DNA from: Desmodesmus armatus
Taxonomy: Eukaryota; Chlorophyta; Chlorophyceae; Sphaeropleales; Scenedesmaceae
Direction: 5' to 3'
Assembly: GCA_007449985.2 (NCBI GenBank)
Contig: VIIQ02000089.1
Location: forward strand, 195,001-259,000
DNA length: 64,000 bases
The first letter of the stretch is position 1. Every line of letters starts with the position of its first letter. A program made the translations under genes and the position numbers. Of the stretch, positions 50,193 through 62,235 are shown piece after piece. Under the pieces are notes generated by a model, which was given only the letters and a program-made list of their open reading frames with translations, was not told where the DNA came from and made no database searches.

Positions 50193-53028
50193 ATGGTTGG
50201 CCACCTAACAGCACCACAGCAGCAGAGCTGCAGGCAGCTGGCTGCACAGAGGCCCTTCACATCTTCACGGCCTGCGCGCCTGGCCCTCCTGCATGCCCAG
50301 TCGCATGCAGCAAGAGCGCGTGTCCTGCACACTGGCAGGAAGCTCAGCACAACAGCAGCAGCGGCAGCCAACAGTGCAGCACCGCCGAAGGAGGCTGATG
50401 TGGTGGTGGTGGGTGCTGGATTAGCAGGCCTCAATGCCGCCAGGTGGGCAGGGGGGTCAGGTTCGTGTGTTGGGCACAGATGTTACATGTGTAGCATAGT
50501 ATGAACATGCGAGTCACATGCAAGCAATCTATGAGACACGCCAACATAGTATGACAAGGACAGCAAAGCGGGGAGTGCATCGACGGCAGGTGGAACAAGT
50601 GGACAGCGTTGCCCTGCAGGAAAAGTGCTGAAATACCAGTCGAGAAAGAAAGCGCGCGCGTGTGTGTGTGGGGGGGGGGGGGGCGGGGAGGGCAAGAAGG
50701 AGCAGGGGAGGGAGGGTGACAGAGGGAGGGAGGGACAGGGAGGCAGGGAGGAAGAGGGTGATTTGGATAGAGTGATGGAGAGATGGAGAGAGGCACAGAG
50801 ATGGGGGGAGAGAAGCCGAGAGAGTGCGCGCCGGGGGGGGGGGGGGGTCAAACAGAGAGTGCGCGCGTTTATGCAGCAGTGTCAGGCACGCCGCGTCGAG
50901 GGGGAGAGTGTATTGACTGCGCCAAAATTGCCTGTGCCCCCGAGGTTAGGCACATGTGTAGGGTGGGCCCCCCTGGCGTAAAGTACATTTGCGCCAGGTA
51001 CTGGGTGGAGCAGACAGAAATTGGACAGTGCGAATGACAGAGGAGGCAAACGTGTGCATGTTCGTGGCAATTCGATACAGCAGGGGTGGTGTGGGGTGGT
51101 CCACCAAGGCTTGCTGTCAAGGCGGCTGACTTCAGTAGGGCTGGATCAGCAGCAGCTTCCGTAAAACCTTGCACAACTCCACCACAACCACCACGCGCAG
51201 CACACAGCTTGACGACCTTTGCTGGTCCTTTACTGTTACTGTCACTGTTTCAAGGTTCAGGCTGAGCATGAACACGCCGTAGGGAGCCAACGAGGCTCAT
51301 GGGGCATCAGCATCACAGAACGCATCTGAATAGACATTGTAGTGATCATCTGAGAATGCACTGACGAACATATCGGAAGCGCCGGGGGCCAACCCATCCT
51401 CAGCAACACCCATGAGGGACTACAGTAGGGCTGGGTTAGCAGCAGCTTCCGTCAAACCTTGCACAACTCCACCACAACCACCACGCGCAGCACACAGCTT
51501 GGCGACCTTTGCTGGGCCCTTACAACCATGTTTGACACCTGACTAACCCTGCTAAACCCTGCAGGACTCTGCGCCAGGCTGGGCTGAACCCTGTTGTGTT
51601 GGAGGCCAGTGACGGTGTGGGGGGCCGTGTCAGGACAGACAAGGTGGACGGCTTCCTGCTGGACAGAGGGTTCCAAATCTACCTCACAGGTGTGCTGAGG
51701 TATAGACAGCGGGTGTTGTGAGGTTTATGAACACAGCGGGTGTGTTGAGGTATTACACGCCTGGTCTCTCATGCGCCTGTGTCTTTCGTGAGGTTTGCTG
51801 ACCTCTGCTGAGCTGGTTTCATGGGCGTTCTCGGGTGTGGTATGTTGGCTTGTTGATGTCGTATTTGGGTGGACAACAGGGGCGGCGGAAGCTACTAAAG
51901 GAAGGAAGGGGAGATGGAACTGCCGCTGCATATGCTGCCACTGTGCTGTCATTCCCTCATTACTGGATACTTTCACCACATAGTGGTACTCTCCAGACGT
52001 AGTAAACTGCCGAAGCCGAAGCTTGGTATCACCTCGCGTGAAGGGTAAACCACCGAAACCCCTTCACCACTGCGAGCCGCTACAAGGGTGGGCGGACATC
52101 ACAGCCTGGCCAGTGTCTTTGCCAGCATTCGATCCCCAGACCTTACGATCTGAAGACCACCGACATATTGTAATGGGCTACTGGCTGGCCACACGTACAG
52201 GTAGAAGGTGCTTTGCAAGCCTTACCACCTAGCCTGAGATGTTCTCACACCGTGCTGTCTGTTCCCGTCCTTGTGGGTCCTGCAAAGGACTTTGGTTCCC
52301 TTCCGATGCTGGGTGTCGTTGCAGCGTAGCTGCGTGTGTCGCCCTGTAACCCCTTCTTCTTCTTCTTCTTCTTCTTCTTGTGAATGTATTGCTGCCAGGT
52401 TATCAGGAAGCTCGTGCAGCACTGGACTTGGAAGCGCTGCAGCTGCAGCCGTTCTATGCGGGCGCGCGCGTGTGGTTTGATGGCGGCTGGCACACGGTGC
52501 GTGGCGGGCGGGCGGCTGTCAGGTTATGCAGGTTTGATAAAGCGGGGGTGATAAAGCGGGGGTGAAATGTTGATGGTTGCGTCAGCAGAGAAGTACATGC
52601 AAATCGCTGCAGAAGAGCTTTACTACGTCACTACGGCAGTCTAGCATGGACCACGATGCGAGACGCATTGCTGCAGCAGACAGGTGCCAGATTTGCACGA
52701 AACGAAGCATACACTTGATCAGGGGCGAAAGTGGGAGGCGGGGCGAAGCAAACACTTGATCAGGGGGGGGGGAGCACAAAAAGAAGCATACACATGATTC
52801 GGGGGGAATGTGGGAGGGGGGAGATGGTCCGTGTGACAGAGTTGGAGATGTGTATCAGCAGAGGGAGTGCATGCGTTCTCATGCATGCTGGAGTGCATGC
52901 ATTCTCATGCATGCTTACTAGGATCCGTCCTACAAGGATGGTCAAATAATGACGCTAGTACGGAAAGCCAGGGCATGTGTGTGTGTGTGTGTGGGGCGGG
53001 GGGGGGGAGGGGGGGGGGGGGGGGGGGG

Positions 53029-53082
<54 letters not shown>

Positions 53083-54219
53083 GGGGGGGAGGGGGGAGGG
53101 CAGATGGAAGCAAGGGCAGCCGCGTCATGCTGTGCTGTGCAGCAGTGGGCGTAGCTTGTGTGGGCTGTGGGTTCATGCACTGCGTGAGGGCGTAGGAGGC
53201 CCACATGTCATTTGTAGGGGTTAGTTGGTGGGAGGGGGGGGGGGCGCGGTGCACACCTATGTGTTGAGCAGGTGCCGCACGTCTGCATGTCACCTGGCTC
53301 TCTGGATGCATATATGTTAGGACAGTTGCTGTTTCCTCCAACACTGAACTGCTGTACGTGCACACCCTTATAAAACGTGCAGTTGCATGTTGATCCATCA
53401 CATGGACATGCTGGGCATTGGCGTCCCTACATGTGATAAGAAACGCCTTATCGATGTCACCAGCCATGTTGGTGCCCAATGCACTGCAATGCTTTGTGCT
53501 GTGTTGTGCTGCGCTGTGCTGTGCTGCGCTGCGCTGTGCTGTGTTGTGTTGGGCCGTGCTGTGCTGTGCTGTCAGGTGGCAGATCCGCTGCGCCACTTTG
53601 TTGATGGGCTGATGTCCCTGCCCAACCCAATTGGCAGCGTGGGAGACAAAGTAAATGTCGGAGTCTTCAGGTGAGTCATCATGTTTTATGAACTATGATT
53701 CATGTTGCTTGTTGTATGTACAATGTTTTCAGTGCATGGTGTGCCTTTCGAAGTTCACATATGCCCACGCAATCCATGTGCGCTCTCCATGACACTGGCA
53801 AACTGCACCGCGCTTGCGGCGGCCCTTGTAAGGGGAAGGAGGGAGAGGGAAGAGCGAGTTGTGAGGGTGGAAGAGGAAGGAGTCTCATAAGGAGTCTCAT
53901 TTCCATGTTGCTTGTCGCACTCTCTCGGCATATGCCCCTGCATCTATCATCACCCTCAGCCCTATGCTGGCAGGCAGGCAGGCAGAACTGCACTGTGCTG
54001 CGCCGTGTCATGCCGCATCATGCTGCATATGCCCCCGTCGCCGCTCTCAGTTTTTCCTATAATGTATCTGATAGTAATATGACATATGACATATGATGGT
54101 ATGTCACGTTCTGTGCAGGTTGAAGACGCTGCTGGGTCCTTTGGAGTCCATCTTTTCCAAGCCTGAGACCACTATACTGGAGCGCCTGAGGGTGGGTGGC
54201 GGGCAATGGCAGCATTCCT

Positions 54220-54255
<36 letters not shown>

Positions 54256-55604
54256 GCAGCAGTGTTGTTTCAGCTGCAGGGCCTGATGGCCGCACAGGTC
54301 CCTCCACTGCTATTATCATGCTGTTTGTGGTGGTGGTGGAAGTTCCACCACCTTGCGTGCTGTGCTGTGCTGTGCTGTGTCGTAGGCTGAGGGGTTCTCT
54401 GAGGCCATTATTGACCGCTTTTTCAGGCCGTTCCTTGGTGGTATCTTCTTCAACACACAGCTTACAACCAGCAGCAGGTGAGGCACACAATAGACTGCAG
54501 GCTCTTGCTTGCGGGCAGAACCACTCCCAAGTCGTCCTGACCATGATACATTAATATAGTTTTAATATAGTTTTCATTATTATATAGGAGCGCGCGCATG
54601 CATGCACCTCCAAGGTAATACCTACGTCGACACAGACCACCCCCACCACATTGTGTTGGGTGTGTCTGTCTGGGCGCTCATGCACGTCTTATTTCCAACT
54701 TTATTTTATGACGTTCTAGCTTATGTTGTGTTTGCTCTAACCTCCGCGCCCCCAACTGGGCAGTGGACGGGACGACAGTAACACAAGCATTTGGCTGGAT
54801 GTATGTCCCACTTCTGTATGGGACACACCCCACGCCACTGCTGGCTGTTTGACTTTGTGATGCGCTTCAACTGCCTGCTAGCTGGGCACTACCCCGCTCC
54901 CGTCGTCCATACCCAGCCACACATCAGACGAGCTACCATGCCGCACTCCCTGTGTCACCCTACCCCTCCGCAGGCTGTTTGAGTTTGTGATGCGCATGTT
55001 AACATTGGCCACCGGTCAAAACTGCCTGCCAGCTGGGCACTACCACACTCTTGTCGCCAATACCCACCCCCTCAAAAACCACCTCCACCAAGTTTTTAAC
55101 TTGGTTGAACGCTACGAGCATCTATGCTGGGGTGGGCAGGCACACTCCCCCAAACCAAACGGCACCCCTGACAAGCTACCATGCCGCACTCCCTGTGTCA
55201 CCCTACCCCCCGCAGGCTGTTTGAGTTTGTGATGCGCATGTTGGCCACCGGTCAAAACTGCCTGCCAGCTGGGGGCATTGGAGCCATCGCTGAGCAGCTG
55301 GCAGCCCGGCTACCTGCTGACACCATCTATACAGGTGTGGGTGCACCTGTTTTGTGACATCAGAAGCAGCAGCAGCAGCAGCAACAGCAGGTCCGATTGC
55401 CTGATACCATCTATACAGGTGTGGGGCGCCTGTTTTTGTGACATCAGAAGCAGCAGCAGCAGCAGGTCCGATTGCCTGACACCATTTATACAGGTGTGGG
55501 GGCACATCTTTTGTGACATCAGAAGCAGCAGCAGCAGCAGCAGCAGGTCCGATTGCCTGATACCATCCATACAGGTGTGGGGGCACCTGAATTTGTGACA
55601 TCAG

Positions 55605-55638
<34 letters not shown>

Positions 55639-55925
55639 TCTGATTGCCTGATCCCTTCTATGCAGGTGTGGTGGGCACTTCTTGCTGCACTATTGCCAGA
55701 AGTATCGCTACTACTAGCTGTGCATTGGCCAAAGTGGCTATCGAGGGGTTCTTTGCAGGGGGCTAGGGAGCGAGAATACGGGCCTAGCCTTGTTGCCACT
55801 GGCGCCTGACCTTCGTCACCCTGCGATGCACTGTCACCGTGCTGCTGGTGTCGTTGTGCTGGTGTTGCTCTGCTGTTGGTTCTGTGCTGTTTGCCTGTCA
55901 CTGTCCTGTGTCCATTGCCTTACTG

Positions 55926-55961
<36 letters not shown>

Positions 55962-56065
55962 AACTTTGCTGCTTGCCTGTCAGGTACGCCGGTGTCCAAG
56001 GTAACAGCCAGCTCAGGCAGCAGTCCTGCATCTATCGCCTTTCTGTGCTGCTGCTGTTGCTGATG

Positions 56066-56135
<70 letters not shown>

Positions 56136-59100
56136 CGTCACTGTGCTGCCTGCCTGCCAGGCACGCCGGTGTCCAAGGTAACAGCCAGCTCAGGCAGCAG
56201 TCCTGCAGTTGTGGAGCTGGCGGGGGGTGGCAGCATCAGTGCGTCGAAGGGTGTGGTGGTGGCTGTGGAGGGACCTGAGGCAGCAAGGCTGTTGGGTCAG
56301 GCTCTGCAGGTGAGAAGAGAGAGTGATGAATGAATGAGAGAGTGGGGTGTTGGGGAAGCACAGTAGTCAGTGCAAAGAAAGGAAGGGGTGAAGGGAGGGT
56401 GGAAAAGACTGAGAGACCATGCGAGAGTGGGGTGGAGAAGGGCCACAGCTTTTGCGAAGGAAAGGGATGAAGGGAGAGAGGAGGGTGTGGTGGTGGCTGT
56501 GGAGGGACCTGAGGCAGCAAGGCTGTTGGGCCAGGCTCTGCAGGTGAGAAAAGAAAGTGAGAGAATGAATGAAGGAGTGGGGTGGGGAGCACAGTAGTTA
56601 GTGCGGAGGAGGGAGGGATGACGGAAGGAAGGGACGGCAGAGGTTTGGTGGTGGTTCAATGTCGCTTTGTCAACTCTGCCACCATGCTGTTGATCGCAGG
56701 CATCTCCCTCCAAGCCAGAGCCAGGCGTTGGCACGTCCACCGTATCAGCCTGTGCGCCATGTAAATCAGACGTCTGTGTCGACACGCTTGTGCTTTGGCA
56801 ACTCTGCCACCATGCTGTTGATCGCAGGCATCTCCCTCCAAGCCAGAGCCAGGGGTTGGCACATGCAACCTGTACTTGAAAGCCCCTGCACCCACCTTCA
56901 CCGGACACCTGCACACCTAACATAATCACTCATGTCACTCTGCCACCCTGTCTGCTGTCAATCGCAGGCGTCTCCCTCCAAGCCAGAGCCAGGGGTTGGC
57001 ACATGCAACCTGTACTTCAAGGCCCCAGCAGCCCCCTCACCGGACAACGTGTTGTACCTCAATGGTACTGGGCAGGGCCTCGTCAACAACTGCTGCTTCC
57101 CATCCACTGTGGCGCCAAGCTATGCACCCCCTGGGCAGGTGGGTGGGCCGTGGTGGCGGGGTGGGGGGTGCTGGTGGTTGGGAGGTCGGGGGGGGGGGTG
57201 CTGGGTGAAGTGGGGGCGTTGGGGGGGGGGGGGGCGGTGGCAGGGCAGTCTAGTGCTGGGTGGTGTGATATTCCGCGGTTCAAGGTGGGTGGTGAGGGGC
57301 TGTGTTGTGTGGTGTGGTGGCATGTGGCCCGGGGGGATATGCTTGGTGGTGGTGTGATGTGACAGGTGCACCGCCGTGCTGGGGCGGTTTGGGATGATTT
57401 CGTCAGCCCTTGGACCCCTGGGCAGGTGGGGTGAGGGAGTGGGGTATACTTTGGCGCTGCTGAGGATGTTTTTCTGCGTGGGACGGCCCCTGGTGGGGTG
57501 GGGTAGTGCTGGGTGGCGCTGTTGCAAGGCCCTATAAGAACTAGCTAGTCTGTGGGCATGTGGATGGGTGGTGAACTTTGAAGTCCTGCCTTGGATGTCA
57601 ACCTCCACCACCACATGTCTTATCCCCCACGCCCTTGTGTCAGTGTCAGTGGTCAGTCCAGTATTGGCGCTCCATTTTTCCCTGTTGTGTTTCCCCCACC
57701 TTCCCTCACTCCTCCCCCCCCCCCCCCGGCGCTGGTGTCATTGTCACTGATTGGCAACCAGGATGCCCCGTCTTCCATTGACTCTTCAAGGCTTGTGATG
57801 CCGCCCTCTGATTGCCCCCTCCCCTTCACACCCCCCCCCCCCACACACACACACACAGGCGCTTGTGGCAGTGTCAGTGATCGGCACTCATAAGAACCCT
57901 TCTTGTCACCGACCCCGTCTTTTGACACTCGTTCCCCCCCCCCTTCAACCCCCCCCCCCCCAAAAACCCTCACCCTTCTCAGGCGCTGGTGTCTGTGTCA
58001 GTGATCGGCACCCAGGACAGCATGAGTGATGAGCAGCTGACAGCAGCAGTGGTGCAGGAGCTGTCGGCCTGGTTTGGACCCCAGCAGACAGCAACCTGGA
58101 GCCACCTGCGCACATACAGGTGAGAAAAGCAGCGCCCGTTGTTATTTTGTTGCTATTTTGATGGTTATCAAGGTTTGGGCCCCAGCAGACAGCAACCTGG
58201 AGCCACCTGCGCACATACAGGTGAGACAAGCAGCACCCGTTGTTATTTTGTTGTCATTTTGTTGTCATGTTGTTGTTATTTTGATGGTTATCAAGGCTTG
58301 GGCCCCAGCAGACAGCAACCTGGAGCCACCTGCACACATACAGGTAAGAAAAGCAGCAACCACCCCCCAATGTGCCGGTTACGTGAGGGGCCGGGGCCAT
58401 GACACAAGCGCCGGCAACTAGGCGGGTGCCGTCTGTGGATGGTGCATAAGCTGCGCAGATACAGGCGAGGCAGGGTTTGGGTGTTGTGTGTATGCCTGTA
58501 ACCCAAGTGGGTGCAAGTTTGCAGCTTGGGCACAAGTGCTCGCCACCACGTGCTGCCAACCTGGAGCCACCTGCGCGCATACAAGTGAGAACAGCAGGGC
58601 CCATTGTTACTTTGTTTTATACTTGATGGTTGTCAAGATTGGGGTATCATGACACACGTGCTTACGTCTAGGAGGTCCTGCCGTCAGGGGGCTGGAGGCA
58701 TAGCCACATTGACAGGGTATGCCATGTACACCTCCGCCCCCCAAGGGGTTCTCAGTAGAACGGTTTGGAAAAGCCCCGGGGCTGCCGGCCTGGTGTGGGC
58801 CCCAGCAGACAGCAACCTGGAGCCACCTGCGCACATACAGGTGAGAAAAGCAGCGACCACCCCCCAATTTGTGGGTTACGTGAGGGGCAGGGGCCATGAC
58901 ACACCCGCCGGCAACTAGGGGGGTTTGCCGTCGGTGGGCTGCTGTATGACCTCATAGACTGTATGGATAGTTTCCAATGCCCTTTCACAAACATCAAGAG
59001 GGCAGTGGCTCTGGGAGGGCTCTGGGAGGCAGCCTGTATGTGTGCGATGACATTGAATGCAACCTCTAGTTTACTCAGCCAGTGTTGCCCCTGCTGCCCC

Positions 59101-59358
59101 TGTCCTGGCTACTTATCACACCCACCACACAGGATCCCCTTTGCTCAGCCCAACCAAAGCCCACCCACAAACTTCAGAAGGCAAGTAGCCCTTGGCGGCA
59201 GCCTGTATGTGTGCGGGGACCACCGAGACAGTGCCACATTTGATGCCGCTATCGCATCCGGCAGGCGGGCAGCAGAGGCGTTGCTAGCAGAGAGGGGCAG
59301 CAGTGGGAGTGTGGGGGTGGGCAGCAGGTCGCAGCAGGCTGTGAGTGCGTCTGCATAG
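50193..59358 (+). CDS. FAD/NAD(P)-binding amine-oxidase family protein (phytoene-desaturase-like), plastid-type
   Basis: Eleven exons: 50193-50443, 51565-51689, 52399-52496, 53576-53670, 54119-54191, 54386-54477, 55216-55334, 56161-56309, 56968-57138, 57983-58119, 59133-59358. All phases agree and total 1,536 nt, or 511 aa. Residues 1-65 are rich in Arg/Ser/Ala and low in acid, as in a chloroplast transit peptide. The FAD-binding [15 protein letters not shown] is at 70-84, the second dinucleotide motif [13 protein letters not shown] at 97-109, then [17 protein letters not shown], a [11 protein letters not shown] segment, and the C-terminal FAD contact [20 protein letters not shown] near 462-481. 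This order is that of flavin amine oxidases and carotenoid desaturase-like proteins of plants and algae. The substrate is unknown. The introns carry many partial copies of adjacent exons and long G tracts. It is the most secure gene in the window. Confidence 0.9.
50672..50850 (+). repeat. G-rich, quadruplex-prone part of intron 1
   Basis: G runs at about 50,671-50,690 and 50,833-50,847 flank a GGGAGGGAGGG-type purine tract. It lies within intron 1 of the FAD-protein gene. Confidence 0.7.
51133..51515. repeat. 93-base direct repeat in intron 1
   Basis: The block 51,133-51,225 recurs at 51,423-51,515 with a few differences, 290 bases apart. Shared core: CAACTCCACCACAACCACCA. Confidence 0.85.
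51990..52240 (-). other. Possible tRNA-derived (SINE-like) remnant in intron 2
   Basis: Read on the minus strand, GTAGCCCATTACAATATG resembles a polymerase III A box and GGGGATCGAATGC resembles a B box (consensus GGTTCGANTCC), with the sequence GGTCTTCAGATCGTAAGGTC between. It does not fold into a proper tRNA cloverleaf, so this is at best a decayed element. Confidence 0.25.
52349..52380. repeat. CTT microsatellite
   Basis: About nine CTT repeats lie 20 bases upstream of the exon 3 acceptor and may serve as its pyrimidine tract. Confidence 0.85.
52690..52920. repeat. Short tandem repeats in intron 3
   Basis: Three variants of AAGCATACACTTGATCAGGG occur between 52,702 and 52,805, and a 28-base unit (GAGTGCATGCGTTCTCATGC) is present twice at about 52,865-52,918. 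Confidence 0.7.
52992..53100 (+). repeat. About 105-base near-pure G tract
   Basis: Apart from one C and a few A, every base is G. It lies in intron 3 of the FAD-protein gene. The length should be treated as uncertain because such tracts are hard to sequence. Confidence 0.9.
54833..55050 (+). repeat. Two partial echoes of exon 7 in intron 6
   Basis: The start of exon 7 (CTGTTTGAGTTTGTGATGCG at 55,217) is preceded by two imperfect copies at about 54,845 and 54,974. The second has an intact AG acceptor and a 6-base insertion; the first has lost its acceptor. The intron sequence before the acceptor (CATGCCGCACTCCCTGTGTC) is duplicated with it. Confidence 0.9.
55365..55640 (+). repeat. Four-fold intron repeat with AGC microsatellites
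   Basis: The end of exon 7 and its donor (ACACCATCTATACAGGTGTG) recur at about 55,408, 55,479 and 55,560. Each copy is followed by TTTGTGACATCAGAAGCAGC and an AGC/GCA run of different length, so echoes of this 3' exon edge repeat every ~75 bases. Confidence 0.9.
55920..56145 (+). repeat. CTG microsatellites and a partial exon 8 echo
   Basis: CTG/TGC runs at about 55,929-55,959 and 56,047-56,133 flank a copy of the first ~50 bases of exon 8 (from 55,984, acceptor intact). Use of this copy would reach a stop within the CTG tract. Confidence 0.9.
56485..56545 (+). repeat. Echo of exon 8 3' end
   Basis: GTGGTGGTGGCTGTGGAGGG through the donor CTCTGCAGGTGAGA repeats the end of exon 8 (56,250-56,315) with one base changed in the coding part. 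Confidence 0.9.
56700..56905 (+). repeat. Two echoes of exon 9 5' end
   Basis: Copies start at 56,700 and 56,828, each after an intact ATCGCAG acceptor, with the true exon at 56,968. They share TCTCCCTCCAAGCCAGAGCC. The second extends about 45 bases into the exon; the surrounding CTCTGCCACC(A)TG intron text is copied too. Confidence 0.9.
57639..57900 (+). repeat. Echoes of exon 10 5' end
   Basis: Degenerate copies of GGCGCTGGTGTCTGTGTCAG occur at about 57,640, 57,730 and 57,860 ahead of the true exon at 57,983. C homopolymers separate them. Confidence 0.75.
58165..58845 (+). repeat. Four echoes of exon 10 3' end with donor sites
   Basis: CCCAGCAGACAGCAACCTGG...CATACAGGTGAGA recurs ending near 58,221, 58,344 and 58,842, and as a partial copy near 58,586. 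Three retain GTGAGA or GTAAGA donors. Between them, GTTATTTTGTTGTCATTTTG-type intron text is also repeated. Confidence 0.9.
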
Positions 59359-59476
59359 GAGTGAGTGTGGCTGCCTCAGCGGTTGCTTCGTTGTGTTTTT
59401 GCCCGCAGCCACTAGTTGGTTTCTTGGTGGTGTAAGATGGTATGCTTGCGTGCGGGGCGGTTGCTCGGCTGCTGTT

Positions 59477-60060
59477 GACAGTGCCACGTTTGATGTCGTG
59501 ATCATGCCTCTGGCAGGCGGGCAGCAGAGGTGTTTGCTAGCTGAGGTGGGCAGCAGTGGGGGTGTGGGGGTGTGGAGGTGGGCAGCAGGTCGCAGCAGGC
59601 TGTGCGGGCGTCTGCTTAGGAGTGAGTGTGGCTGCCGCAGCGGTTGCTTCGTTCTGTTTTTGCCTGCAGCTATTTCTTGGTTTCTTTGTGGTGTAAGACG
59701 CTATGCTTGCGTGCGTGACGGTTGCGCGGCTGCTGTTGACAGTGCAATTTGTGATGTCGTGGTCATGCGTCCGGCAGGCGGGCAGCAGATGTTTTTCTAG
59801 CTGAGGTGGGCAGCAGTGGGAGTGTGGGGGTGGGCAGCAGGTCGCAGCAGGCTTTGAGTGCGTCTGTTTAGGAGTGAGTGTGGCTGCCGCAGCGGTTGCT
59901 TCGTGTGGTTTGAGCGGCCTGCAACTGAATGTTTGCCAGTGGATTGTGGTTCACGGTCGCACGGTTGCTGTTGAATGTGCCACTTGATGTCGCGATTACC
60001 GTATGTGTGCCTGGCAGGCGGGCAGCAACGGCGTATTGCGTTGCAAGCAGAGGCTGGTAG
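59477..60060 (+). repeat. Degenerate tandem copies of the last exon's 3' part
   Basis: The segment from GACAGTGCCACATTTGATG to AGCAGGTCGCAGCAGGCTG of exon 11 reappears at about 59,477-59,612, 59,738-59,855 and 59,968-60,055, spaced about 230-260 bases, with increasing decay. They lie after the stop codon, so they would be 3' untranslated or intergenic. Confidence 0.9.
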
Positions 60061-61550
60061 CAGAACCCTTGCCTTCTCCCAGACATCTGCCTTGACTGCG
60101 CTTCCCTCTTTTGACCATACGTGAAGGATGTAATGCTCCCCCGGCCCCTGCTCTCAAATTGCCAACTTTCCCTCCAAAATTTCACTAGTACTGTTGCTGT
60201 TGTGTTGCTCTGGCTCTGTTGGAGAGTATTCTGGCACACAGTGGTTGATCAAGTTGTTCCTGCACAGTTTGGAACACTTTCTGTGTCTGGGTGTGTGTTT
60301 CAGCATGGATTGCTGTAAAGACAGTTGGCTGAGTGGGGTGGCTGATGACACCGCCATCGCCCACGGCAGCTTCAGCCTCTGCGATCTTACTACAACCACC
60401 ATCGCCCTGTGCCATGAACCAAGGGGGGGGGGGGGGTTGACACCACGTGACGTCTTTGCCGCTAACCATACTGAAACCTTAAGAACGGTATATGGTGCTA
60501 CTCTGAAGCTTGCAGATTAGAGACTGAGGTATCCAGCGTCCCACTGACAGCACGTGTGACCACCGGACTGTCCCACAATGAGACACTCCGTCCCATACAG
60601 AGATCAGTGATAGGGCAGCTACCGATAATAGATCAACATTGTTCAGGATGGGGGCTGGTATTTTGGCCCCGTTGGGGCTGCAACCGCACTAGCAGCTACA
60701 GCTGCATCTGGCAAGGTGCGCAATTGCAACGAATGCTGTACGCGTGCGGTGTGGGTGAAATCTAACAAGATCTTCCCTGCTTTCTCTGGATTGTTCGCCT
60801 CCTGCGATGTCTTCTTGACGTCTGTCATGTGCTGCTGTCTTACAGTGTGAGGCACTGCAAGGCGTCATGCGCTCGGGCCCTTCATGAGGGGAAAACAACG
60901 TTGTGGGTGGTCACTGGGGATGCTGCAGTGACATACGCGGTTGCCTGTCACTGGTGCGTCTGGTGGGTCTCATTCGCAGTTGGATTGATCCTGATCAGCA
61001 CTTGCAGCAGGAATGTCGATCCACCGCTGGTTGTGGTCAGTGGCACTTCCGAGATCCTCTGTTGCAAAATGTTGACCTGCATACCGTGTCCGAGACACCC
61101 TGCAGAGTCTTGCTGTCAGCTAACTGCAGTGTCCCACACCACCCTGTCTGTTGCAGGGACGGGTCCCGCCCAGTGTCGTCGGCAAGTGAACCGTGAAGAC
61201 ATGCCTGGTTGACAGGTGAGGCTGGAAGCTCGACAGCTGACCCACAACCCCTAGTCAAGAGCAGCAGTAACGTAGCAACAGCTCTCACGGCTTGGCGCCT
61301 TTCGTCCTTGCAGTTCAAGGCATGTCTGTCTACCCACTGCAGCCTATCTGGCCCTGCTGCTGTGCATGCACACACAGCATACAAGCGTGCACGCCGACAT
61401 GGTATGGTCAACCAAGCACCACCACAAACAGAACAGCTAACAAGCAACGTCACCATTCTGTGCTGTGTGCTGACATACTGCTGCCTTGCCTGCAGGCAGC
61501 TGAAGCTTTGGCACCGTGGCTACACTGATGCAGCCTGTGGGCATGATCGG
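60061..61550. other. No recognised gene
   Basis: Only short open frames are seen. A G13 run is at about 60,423-60,436. The stretch around 60,305-60,420 reads as protein in one frame (SWLSGVADDTAIAHGSF) but I cannot link it to exons. Confidence 0.4.
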
Positions 61551-62235
61551 CCCGCGGACACACTGCTGCTGCGCGTGTGAGGCTGCTGTCTACCCACTAC
61601 AGCCTGTGCTTGCCCTGCTGCCTACCCACCCATGCTGGCCCTGCCCTGCCAGCACCGGCATCCCCACTGGCCAGCACACTGCTGTTGCGCGTGTGGAGCC
61701 GACTTCCCTCGGCATCACCTCCTGCCAGCTGGAACCATGGCGGCTGGCCAGCGCAATGCTGCTGCGCGTGTGAAGCTGCCGCCTACCCTCGGCATCAACC
61801 TTCCTGCACCTGGCATCATTACGGCCGGCCAACACCATGGACCACTGCTGCTGGACGTGTGAGGCCGCCTACCCTCTGCATCAATCTCCCTGCACCTGGC
61901 ATCATGGTCGTCGGCCAACACACTGCTGATGCGCGTGTGGAGCCGCCGCCTAACGACCGCATCACCTCCCTCAAGCTGACGCAGTGGCGCCATGCCATCG
62001 TGTCTACTTGAAGGCGCTGCGCAGGCTGGGTGCCGTGCTGACTGGCCTTACCCCCTGACCCAGCTTGGGAGACAGCGGCCGACCTCGCGAGCAGCACATG
62101 GGCCTCCTGCTGGCCTGCCTGTCCAAGGTTAAGACCTGCCCCTGAGCTGGGGGACAGCGGGTGATGTTGTGAGCAGCACACGGGCCACCTGCTGGCATCT
62201 CCTGCCTGTTCAAAGTCAAGGCCTGCCCCTGGGAA
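61550..62235. repeat. Minisatellites of about 80-90 bases
   Basis: Four to five degenerate units share GGCCAACACACTGCTGATGC-type sequence, GCGTGTGGAGCCGCC and CATCAACCTCCCTGCACCTG between 61,550 and 61,990. A second set of two to three units (GACAGCGG...GAGCAGCACA) follows at 62,060-62,230. Confidence 0.75.

Noticed and set aside
51990..52240. A functional tRNA gene on the minus strand
   Set aside because: No consistent anticodon and T stems can be formed, so only a weak SINE-like remnant is reported.
52867..53596. Poly-Gly and poly-Pro open frames
   Set aside because: They are simply translations of the long G tract in intron 3.
55203..55901. Minus-strand open frame of 232 codons with repeated [16 protein letters not shown] units
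   Set aside because: It is antisense to the intron 7 repeats of the FAD-protein gene; the repetition comes from duplicated intron DNA, not a repeat protein.
61577..62011. Open frame of 144 codons over the 80-90-base minisatellite
   Set aside because: Units vary in length by numbers not divisible by three, and all frames in the stretch are comparably open.
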